This document shows, in pieces, positions 8,101-13,624 of a DNA stretch of 18,485 nucleotides (the stretch's first letter is position 1; every line of letters begins with the position of its first letter). A program made the position numbers and the translations under genes. Under the pieces are notes generated by a model, which searched no databases, was not told the origin of the DNA, and saw only the letters and a program-made list of their open reading frames with translations. The DNA lies in the NCBI GenBank assembly GCA_964407285.1, contig CAYOVG010000112.1, forward strand, positions 1 to 18,485, read 5' to 3'. The DNA comes from CAYOVG01 sp964407285. Lineage in GTDB: Bacteria; Desulfobacterota; Syntrophobacteria; Syntrophobacterales; Syntrophobacteraceae.

Positions 8101-8317
8101 GGACGGATTGGTGGTGGTCGGCGGAGCGCTGGCCACCCTCCTGTTCAACCGGACACTGAAGGGCATACAGCGCACGTTTCCGGCTCAGCTGGAAACTGCA
8201 CAACGGCCCTGGCAGGATGCCGGAGCGGAGGCTGAAGAGTCTCTTCCGCGTTTCCTTTCAAACGGCAATGCTTCCGATAAACCCACCCTTTATCCGGACG
8301 CCGCCGAATTGTGTTGA
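5096..8317 (+). CDS. P2-type cation-transporting ATPase with N-terminal HMA_2-like domain
   Basis: This 1073-residue P-type ATPase begins with an HMA_2-like domain (about 15-72, with GRYKVRGLYR and TGNVLVQYDP), followed by a linker and a cation-ATPase N-terminal segment (about 147-182). Core motifs are TGES (306-309), PEGLP (423-427), the phosphorylated aspartate in DKTGT (Asp466) and TGDGIND (770-776). Transport-site residues resemble SERCA: Glu424 in PEGLP, Asn838 and Glu841 in the fifth membrane helix (N-x-x-E), and Asn866 and Asp870 in the sixth (NLISD). A CPC metal motif is absent. This points to Ca2+, Mn2+ or another hard cation rather than Cu or Zn, although the ion is not proven. Paired ATGs at 5096 and 5099 are the only starts before the HMA-like domain. 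The start overlaps the preceding gene by 32 bases. Confidence 0.88.
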   Translation: MMWPSRSLRTENHTFVGIVHASVAGRGRYKVRGLYRCPTLKVFIEASLRRKAGILSVVAGTLTGNVLVQYDPAWDQERVAERLLAILEDSGAGDPAPPRIQRRGNAGLDAVPSVQPHPRAIEHCPVNDFVAGRVGRDEEHIAWHALDPASVCLRLESDPVSGLTHEAALERLQRLGPNKLPETPIRSGFAIFAGQLRSLPTALLAGAAGLSVLTGGLLDAAIITGVVLFNAIIGYVTESKAEKTLQSLTRLTPPTVKLLRESRTREISSADLAPGDVFLLEPGMFTPADARLLEAEHLMVDESALTGESMPVVKSIAVVRDARIPMADRRNMVYCGTLVTGGRGIAITVATGTATEMGQAQLLLGEAETPRSPLERQLRTIGNQLVLAGLATCVAVLCIGVMRGLGLIHMIRTAVSLAAAAVPEGLPTAATTTLALGVNRMRQHGVLVRRLHAIETLGAVQTVCFDKTGTITWNRMSVTEVYCGMRLYAIRNGRFFVQGRPVDPGEYRESSEYREFRRIVRVAVLCSGTRIRNGEGGRLELIGSSTEVALLNLADLTGVDAVGMRRTYPLSRVTERSETRLYMTAVHAKPNGRKLFSVKGSPRDVLALCGWHYKDGQKILLTEADRITILEENERMAAQALRVLGFAQSRETGPDDQEGARDLTWLGLVGMADPVREGVPELIRRFHRAGVRTVMLTGDQSTTAYTVAQFVGLAGGEPLRLVEASCLAVRKKGTPLSFDQGAHVYSRVSPGDKLKIVLALQAGGRVVAMTGDGINDGPALKAADVGIAMGKAGTDTAREVADVILENDDLEALITALKDGRTIHLNLKKSVHYALSTNLSELLLVFSALAAGLGSPLNAMQLLWINLISDIFPGLALSLEPVEPGILEHPPRNPQEPLLTGSDFRHMLRESAVMSAGALGAYGYGLLSRGPAGTLAFHTLAVSQLLHALTCRSGTPGMMLRRPKPRNRILDIAVGGSLVLHCLTVIIPAMRRLLGLAPLKLLDGLVVVGGALATLLFNRTLKGIQRTFPAQLETAQRPWQDAGAEAEESLPRFLSNGNASDKPTLYPDAAELC

Positions 8318-8320
8318 GCC

Positions 8321-8352
8321 GGCCGAGGAATCCTCGCAACGCTTTCTCGGCC
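8321..8352 (+). terminator. Hairpin just after the ATPase gene, weak terminator candidate
   Basis: GGCCGAG (8321-8327) pairs perfectly with CTCGGCC (8346-8352). A small nested hairpin, CGAGG-AAT-CCTCG, is at 8324-8336. It begins four bases after the ATPase stop. There is no following T run, so as an intrinsic terminator it is weak. Confidence 0.25.
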
Positions 8353-8495
8353 CCATCGTAAGTAATCATTCGTCTTTACGGAGTACTAAGGTCTCCGGCG
8401 GGTAGGCTTATGCGGTTTTCGGTGAGGCTCCCGCACAGGCGGGACGGGATCGTACGGTCTGTTCAGAAAGGCCGGTCGGCCGCTGAAGGTAGGAA

Positions 8496-8867
8496 TTACA
8501 TGAGCGCCGCCAAAAAGGAGAGGCCCGAGTTTTCCAGGGCCCTCTTCATGGCGAATCCGAAAAAGAACCTTCCTACGGCTCGGGCGGCGTTGCCGGTGGC
8601 GGTTTCAAAGCGCTCTTGACTGCTTTTCAGTTTGGATTCGTCCACAAATCCGAGCTCCTTCAAGCGATTCAATATTCCTTTCGAATGCGTTTTTTCCTTG
8701 TCGTACCGGACGATGAGACTACCCGTGACGGCGTTCACCATAACCGATTCGACTCCGAACAGATGTGCGCACGCGGATTCCAGTTGAGCCGCAGCCTGAG
8801 GGTTCCTCTGAACCGCAGGGATCTTCACCCGTATCCTACCTGGAACTTCATGCATGTAGTGGTCCAT
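8496..8867 (-). CDS. Small HMA_2-like domain protein, convergent to the ATPase
   Basis: This 123-residue protein has an HMA_2-like fold in residues about 3-75: an opening strand VPGRIRVKIP, a helix with QLESACAHLFGVESV, and a second strand VNAVTGSLIVRYD. It resembles the N-terminal domain of the neighbouring ATPase and also lacks the CxxC pair. The last 40 residues are glycine/alanine/phenylalanine-rich (GRFFFGFAMKRAL) and may associate with the membrane. ATG 8867 is supported by purine-rich GGGAG and GAGGA bases just upstream on the minus strand. The gene faces the ATPase and is separated from its stop by 178 bases, in which I see only the weak hairpin. A third domain of the same kind in one locus suggests a shared function with the pump, but which function is not known. 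Confidence 0.8.
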   Translation of the reverse strand: MDHYMHEVPGRIRVKIPAVQRNPQAAAQLESACAHLFGVESVMVNAVTGSLIVRYDKEKTHSKGILNRLKELGFVDESKLKSSQERFETATGNAARAVGRFFFGFAMKRALENSGLSFLAALM

Positions 8868-9274
8868 CTATCCTCAGCTCCCTGACTACGGAACCCAAAG
8901 GGTTCCCTGTTGGTCCTATGAATGATTTCTGCCGTCCTTTATCCCCTGGTTTTTAGACCAAATCGTGACCGATATGTTTCATTTCAGTCACAATGCAAGA
9001 AAACCATCCATCCGGAGGACTCAATGGTGTATCATATCCCCAGAGGACTCTTCAGGGCGGGCTTCCTGGGGGTCACGGTGCAGTGTTTTGCCCTCAGAGT
9101 GGAGTCAACGACGAACCGCCATGAATTCTTTGAGCAGAGGATACCGCATGTTTTCCACTTCAGGCCCTGTTTTCGCCACTTCGTCGCAATGGGATTGAAT
9201 AGACCGGAGATTTCCATTTAGACTGAAACCGAACTCGATACCAATTCAGCGAACGACGGTGATTGTAAGATCCT
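8868..9274. other. Intergenic region between the HMA_2-like gene and repeat copy 2
   Basis: I see no intact gene. A plus-strand frame of 66 codons from ATG 9024 has GGAGG just upstream (9015-9019), but its sequence is unlike any family I know. The minus strand carries a protein-like open segment without a start codon (9105-9245), listed separately. The promoter of the minus-strand HMA_2-like gene should lie here, but no clear -35/-10 pair stands out. Confidence 0.5.
9105..9245 (-). pseudogene. Possible gene remnant: 46-codon protein-like segment lacking a start
   Basis: Read on the minus strand, this stretch is open for 46 codons before TGA. It gives a balanced, protein-like composition, including NGNLRSIQSHCDEVAKTG and ENMRYPLLKEFMAVRR. 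It is bounded upstream by an in-frame TGA, and the first usable starts are internal (GTG at codon 23, ATG at codon 33). I do not recognise the family. It could be the 3' end of a decayed gene adjoining the repeat element, or chance. A longer overlapping frame (ATG 9217) reads as an unlikely protein. Confidence 0.25.
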
Positions 9275-9450
9275 GAACAACCCGTTGATAAACACGGTTT
9301 CGGACAGGCGGGTGAAAAACGAGGAGAAGCAAGCCACGCCGTTGGCGTGGCGAATCCTTTGGAATGAGGCGTACGGTGCGCCGCAATGACGAAGGATGAA
9401 GCGTCGCTTAGAAGGCGTGACAGTAGATCGCGTTTTTCAACAGCCTGTCA
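9275..9450 (+). repeat. Dispersed inverted-repeat element, copy 2
   Basis: About 176 bases, in the same orientation as copy 1. It shares the outer CCCGTTGATAAAC (9281-9293), the inner end ACAGGCGGGTGAAAAAC (9304-9320), the internal GAATGAGGCGTAC and CGCCGCAATGACGAAG blocks, and the right end GTTTTTCAACAGCCTGTCA (9432-9450). The inner end pairs with the right end at 15 of 17 positions. It is about 20 bases longer than copy 1, partly through a GCCACGCCGTTGGCGTGGC hairpin at 9333-9351. Its last base directly adjoins the oxidoreductase ribosome binding site. Confidence 0.75.
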
Positions 9451-9458
9451 AAGGAGGT
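9451..9458 (+). promoter_or_regulatory. Strong ribosome binding site deciding the oxidoreductase start
   Basis: AAGGAGGT is a near-perfect Shine-Dalgarno sequence. It ends six bases before ATG 9465, so the upstream ATG at 9396, which lies inside the repeat, is rejected. Confidence 0.85.
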
Positions 9459-9464
9459 ACGGAC

Positions 9465-11108
9465 ATGCCGGCACACCGAATATCGCGACGCGGTTTCATC
9501 GCGGCGGCGGGAATAAGCGCCGCCGCCCTCACCCTGAATTCAAGAAAGCTGCCGGTCTACGCGGAAGACAAGAAGCATGAGGGGCGATACCCCGTGGTGG
9601 TCATCGGCGCGGGATTGGGCGGGTTGACCTGTGCCGCCTACCTGGCCGGCCGGGGCGTTCCGGTAACCGTGGTGGAACAGCATTCCATACCCGGAGGATA
9701 TGCCACCGCCTTCGATCGCGCCGGAGGAAAATACATCTTCGAGGTGTCGCTCCACGGGACCTCTATTCACAACAATACACCCGCCCGGATCCTGGACGAA
9801 TTGGGCATTCTGGACAAACTGGAATTGGTCCCACTGCCCGAGACCTACCGCATCAAAACCGAGTCCGGCGATGTGATAATCCCGCAAGCGGATCCCGAAG
9901 GTCTGGTCCGGGAACTTTCCACGAGGTTTCCTCAAGAGGCCGATGGTATCCGCGGTTTCGTTTCCGACCTGCTGGCCGTTTATGACGAGACGGAGGCCTA
10001 CGGGAAAAAAGGAAGTGCATTCAAGACGGTGACAAAGCCGTTCTTCCCTTTGCTCTATCGCAACATGTGGAAGGTGAGAACCAAGACATTGGAAGACATG
10101 CTGGCCGAGCACATTCGTTCACCGGAACTCCGCAATCTGCTTTCCTTTCTGTGGGGATACTACGGGCTCCCTCCTTCCAAATTATCGGGCTTTTACTATG
10201 CCGTGGCCACCGGCGATTATCTGAAGAACGGTTCCTTCTACATAAAGGATCGTTCCCAACGACTCAGCGACCTTTTGGCCGAATCCATCGAAGCCGCGGG
10301 AGGAAAGATTCTGTACAACACCACCGCCGAGCGGATCCTGCTGGAGAAGGGCGCCGTATCGGGAGTATCCGTCTCCGGAGGCAAGATCCTTCCGGCTCGC
10401 ACGGTGGTCTGCAACGGCAGCGCGCCGACTTTGTTCGAGCGCATGCTGCCCGAAAAGAGCGTACCGGCCGACTACCTGCGCCGACTGAAATCCTACCGTC
10501 CGAGCCTATCCAGTTTCATCGTCTGGCTTGGGTTGAACCGATCCATAACCCGGGAGGTTCCGGGATACAGCACCGACGTGCAATCCCATCGTTCGCCCGA
10601 GGAATGTTACGAGTTGGCTTTGACGGGCGACATCGAGAACGCTTCCTACAGCGTCACCCTCTACGATCATCTGTTTGAAGGATACTCCGCGCCGGGAAGT
10701 TCCACCCTGATGATCCTCTCCCTGTGTGGGTACGAACCCTGGCGGCCTCTTGAAACCGATTATGAGGCGGGCCGGAAGGACGCATATCAGGCCGTGAAGG
10801 ACCGCTGGACGGAAACGCTCATCCGTCGCGCGGAAAAGGACCTCATTCCGGGACTTTCGTCGATGATAGAGGTTCAAGACGCAGCCACGCCGCTGACCAA
10901 TCGGCGGTTCACCGGCAATACCGATGGGGCCATATACGGTTTTGAACAGTCCCTGGAAAATGCGTATATGAATCGCATCCCCAACAAGACACCCGTCCAG
11001 GGGCTCTATCTGGCCGGCGCCTGGGGAAATCCCGGCGGCGGATATGCGGGCGTGCTGCACGGCGGCCGGTCCGCCTTTGAGACGATCCTCCGGGACTGGG
11101 GAGTTTGA
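9465..11108 (+). CDS. Tat-exported FAD-dependent oxidoreductase, phytoene desaturase/CrtISO superfamily
   Basis: This is a 547-residue flavoprotein. A twin-arginine signal, SRRGFIAAAG (Arg8-Arg9), is followed by a hydrophobic stretch and a likely cleavage after PVYA (Ala33), so it should be exported folded with FAD bound. The Rossmann motif VVVIGAGLGGL is at 44-54 with E-x-H at the end of the second strand (VVEQHS). The C-terminal FAD/substrate block LYLAGAWGNPGGGYAG is typical of phytoene desaturases, carotenoid isomerases and retinol saturases. No carotenoid gene lies nearby, so the substrate is unknown; a Tat-exported member suggests a periplasmic or membrane-surface substrate. The gene stands alone, 15 bases after repeat copy 2. 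Any promoter must lie in or before that repeat. Confidence 0.85.
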   Translation: MPAHRISRRGFIAAAGISAAALTLNSRKLPVYAEDKKHEGRYPVVVIGAGLGGLTCAAYLAGRGVPVTVVEQHSIPGGYATAFDRAGGKYIFEVSLHGTSIHNNTPARILDELGILDKLELVPLPETYRIKTESGDVIIPQADPEGLVRELSTRFPQEADGIRGFVSDLLAVYDETEAYGKKGSAFKTVTKPFFPLLYRNMWKVRTKTLEDMLAEHIRSPELRNLLSFLWGYYGLPPSKLSGFYYAVATGDYLKNGSFYIKDRSQRLSDLLAESIEAAGGKILYNTTAERILLEKGAVSGVSVSGGKILPARTVVCNGSAPTLFERMLPEKSVPADYLRRLKSYRPSLSSFIVWLGLNRSITREVPGYSTDVQSHRSPEECYELALTGDIENASYSVTLYDHLFEGYSAPGSSTLMILSLCGYEPWRPLETDYEAGRKDAYQAVKDRWTETLIRRAEKDLIPGLSSMIEVQDAATPLTNRRFTGNTDGAIYGFEQSLENAYMNRIPNKTPVQGLYLAGAWGNPGGGYAGVLHGGRSAFETILRDWGV

Positions 11109-11558
11109 GAAGCCGTAGAGGCTCGGGCGGATGCTTGTTACGAAAAAGCGTCACGGGCAATGGAGGACTTAACGTCACTGCCTTTGAACCCGGATGCCGA
11201 AAATGCTGAAACCCACCCAGTCGAAACGAAAAGGAAAATGAAACGCACCTGGATTTTTGTTTGTCCATGATTCGATGATTACTGAAACCCCGTTTCTCTC
11301 ACTGCCCTTCCAGGCCCATGAAAACGGGTGAATTAACCACGGCTTAGGTCTATCCGTAGGAGGGACCCGCACCACCCGTGCAACCCGGGCGCCCGCTTCC
11401 GGCGTTCAATCGGCAATTCTCCGTATTCTACCTCCTTTTTTCATGGGCATCCCGACATAGAGCGCCGGACAAGCCGGCTGCGAATCCATCGGCTTTCCTC
11501 TCTTGGCCATTTTCAAAGGGTTCATGGTATATTGGTGTTGTCCAGCCGGAGGGAAAAC
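11109..11558. other. Intergenic region before the NorD-like gene
   Basis: This stretch of 450 bases holds no gene I can support. A minus-strand frame at 11175-11375 is aromatic-rich and improbable. A promoter candidate sits at its right end. Only very short stems occur after the oxidoreductase stop, such as AGCC-GTAGA-GGCT near 11110, with no T run, so I see no convincing terminator. Confidence 0.5.
11503..11533 (+). promoter_or_regulatory. Sigma70-like promoter candidate for the NorD-like gene
   Basis: TTGGCC (11503-11508) and TATATT (11528-11533) match consensus at four and five positions. The 19-base spacer is long. Transcription would start near 11540, just before the ribosome site GGAGGG (11548-11553) and ATG 11559. 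The in-frame TTG at 11532 would lie within the -10 box, which argues against it as the start. Confidence 0.3.
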
Positions 11559-13109
11559 ATGACAAGGAACATGGCCGTGAACTCCATTTGCACCAGAGAG
11601 GAAACGGCGCGCATTCTCGGTCTGATCTGTGAGGCGGTTTTGGGACAGTCCGTTAGTATACTCGCCGACACCTCCCGGGTTGAGAACCACACATCCCCGC
11701 CTCGTTCCGGCACTCCGGGTCTGGCCGTCTATCTCCCCTCTGCCGTGCACTCTTTTCCGCTCCTTAAACTTATGGCGCTGCACCAGGCCGTCCTTCTTCA
11801 CCAGCGGAACTCGGGAAAGCAAGGCGTCCCGGAAAGCATCCATACCGTAGAGGCTCACTTGGCGGCAGACGGTTTTCTGTTGCGTCTCTTACCCGGCCTC
11901 CGTAACCAGATGGAGGAGCTGGTGGAGGGAGGTTTGCCGGGGCTCTATCCATACGAGCTGTCCGAAGATTTCCGCGGACCTCTGCCCTGGTGGGGAGAAT
12001 TGCCTTCTCTCCCCGTAATGGAAACGCAGTCAGCTATCCGAACTTTGGCTCAAAGGGGCGAGGCACAATGGGGCCTCTCGCCGGAGGCCTTGGAATCGCT
12101 GCTTGCCTCCTTGATGGAAAAAGGAGCGTTGGATTCATCGGGGCTCTGGCAACGAATGAACGACCTGCTGCGGCAGCTTGCGTTACCCTCGCCGTTCCCG
12201 GAAGAAGTGAATGAACATTTCACCTCGTTCTTCTACCCGGAATGGGACTCCGACTTGTGCCAGTACAAAGCCGACTGGTGTCGGGTCCGGGAACGCCTTC
12301 CCAAGGACGAACCCAATCCCTTTGTCCCTGATGCACGCCGGAGGTTGTCCGGACTCATCGCCCACACGCGCCGCCAGTTCATGAGGCTGAAGCCCGAGAG
12401 ATTCCGAAAGCTGCGAGGACGGCCTTTCGGGGATGAAATCGACCTGGATGCGCTGGTCCAAGCCGTCGTGGATGTTCGTTCCGGAGCTTTTTTTTCCGAC
12501 TCTGTTTACATCCACCGGGACAAACGCCTTCGGGATACGGCTGTCCTCTTTCTTCTGGACGCTTCCATATCCACTCAGGAGAAAGTGAACGACCATCGAG
12601 TGATCGACACCGAAAAAGAGGCGATGGTGCTCATGGCCGAAGCATTGAACGCTCTTCAAGACCCTTATGCCATCTTTGGATTTCAGTCGGAGGGACGCCT
12701 CCGGGTAGACCTATTTACGATCAAGGACTTCGCCGAACCTTTCGGAGAAAGGAGCGAAAATCGGCTGGGCAACCTGGAACCCGCAAGGCAGACCCGCTTG
12801 GGAGCGGCGATTCGCCATGCCATTCAGAAACTGAAAGGAACCACGGCGACAACCAGGCTTATGATCGTGCTGACGGACGGACGCCCTTACGACCTGGACT
12901 ACGGAGGGTCGGACTACGCCATCGAGGACACTGCAAAGGCATTTCAGGAAGCCTCCAACTGCAACATACAGCCCTTCCTGATCACCTCGGATCAAAAGGG
13001 CGCCGATTACTTGAAGAGGATGACCCCTGGAACACGAAGCATAATTCTACCGGATGTCCGTCTCTTGCCCGGCATGTTACCCAGGATCTACAAAAGATTG
13101 ACCATCTAA
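11559..13109 (+). CDS. NorD/CbbO-like von Willebrand factor A domain protein
   Basis: This 516-residue cytoplasmic protein has a variable helical N-terminal part (1 to about 320) and a C-terminal VWA domain. The VWA metal site (MIDAS) is complete: DASIS (334-338), the threonine in TRLGAAIRHA and the aspartate in LTDGRP (about 438-443). The following PYDLDYGGSDYAIEDT block is characteristic of NorD and CbbO, which work with a MoxR-type AAA+ ATPase (NorQ/CbbQ) to insert metals into or remodel target enzymes such as nitric oxide reductase or Rubisco. No such ATPase and no norBC or cbb gene is in the window. At 516 residues it is shorter than NorD as I remember it (around 630). ATG 11559 is chosen for GGAGGG five bases upstream. 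I leave the symbol blank because the target is unknown. Confidence 0.82.
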   Translation: MTRNMAVNSICTREETARILGLICEAVLGQSVSILADTSRVENHTSPPRSGTPGLAVYLPSAVHSFPLLKLMALHQAVLLHQRNSGKQGVPESIHTVEAHLAADGFLLRLLPGLRNQMEELVEGGLPGLYPYELSEDFRGPLPWWGELPSLPVMETQSAIRTLAQRGEAQWGLSPEALESLLASLMEKGALDSSGLWQRMNDLLRQLALPSPFPEEVNEHFTSFFYPEWDSDLCQYKADWCRVRERLPKDEPNPFVPDARRRLSGLIAHTRRQFMRLKPERFRKLRGRPFGDEIDLDALVQAVVDVRSGAFFSDSVYIHRDKRLRDTAVLFLLDASISTQEKVNDHRVIDTEKEAMVLMAEALNALQDPYAIFGFQSEGRLRVDLFTIKDFAEPFGERSENRLGNLEPARQTRLGAAIRHAIQKLKGTTATTRLMIVLTDGRPYDLDYGGSDYAIEDTAKAFQEASNCNIQPFLITSDQKGADYLKRMTPGTRSIILPDVRLLPGMLPRIYKRLTI

Positions 13110-13624
13110 ACAACCGAAGGAAATAGTGGAAAGTTGCATCAAACCCGTTGGTTTCGGGAGCATGCCACGTATGTTCGGAGCTTCGGGCGGACCCGGTGAA
13201 TCCCCACCGGCATCTCCACGGCGCTTTTCACTCACTGTCTTGCTTATGTTTCCCTCAGTTCCGGAAACACCCGGCTAGCCAGCACCGCGGGAGGCCTTCC
13301 TACGCTCCTCTCATCCGGGTCGGTGATCGTTTCCCGGACCGCGGCATGAAACACGCCCCCTAGGGAAATTTCCTCTTCAGCCGACTGCGGTTTTCCTTTC
13401 GGACGCCCGAAAGAATCTCTCTGTCTTGCCATTTGGGAACCGCTTTGATAAGCTTTGTGCAAATTAAGGGGATGGAGTTCCCTGATAACCGCCCGGGCCG
13501 GGCTGATGACTCCTAGCGACGAAAACGTCCAGTAGTGTGTTCATCAAATCGAGTGCCCTGAGGCGGTTTTTTATTGCCGCACGGAAGAGATCGTTCTCCG
13601 GTGTATGGCAGGAAAGGAGCAGGA
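13110..13624. other. Intergenic region between the NorD-like and dynamin-like genes
   Basis: There is no confident gene in these 515 bases; a weak minus-strand candidate at 13244-13432 is listed separately. A run of six T at 13567-13572 follows only a three-pair stem (GCC-CTGA-GGC), too weak for a terminator. I found no clear -35/-10 pair for the downstream operon. Confidence 0.5.
13244..13432 (-). CDS. Doubtful small hypothetical protein
   Basis: A 62-codon frame from ATG 13432 (a TTG at 13462 would extend it) gives a charged, fairly protein-like sequence with FGRPKGKPQ and GGVFHAAVRET. I recognise no family, and no ribosome binding site precedes either start. It may be a real small gene, a remnant or chance. 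Confidence 0.2.
   Translation of the reverse strand: MARQRDSFGRPKGKPQSAEEEISLGGVFHAAVRETITDPDERSVGRPPAVLASRVFPELRET

Noticed and set aside
8922..9221. Plus-strand frame of 99 codons in the gap before repeat copy 2
   Set aside because: The only supported start is internal (ATG 9024 with GGAGG). The product has an unlikely composition, and the minus strand reads as more protein-like.
13148..13363. Plus-strand frame of 71 codons between the NorD-like and dynamin-like genes
   Set aside because: It has no ribosome site, is His/Cys/Arg-rich without family features, and lies opposite a somewhat more plausible minus-strand frame.
13555..13573. T6 run after a small GC stem as an intrinsic terminator
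   Set aside because: The stem has only three pairs with a four-base loop, too weak to support the call.
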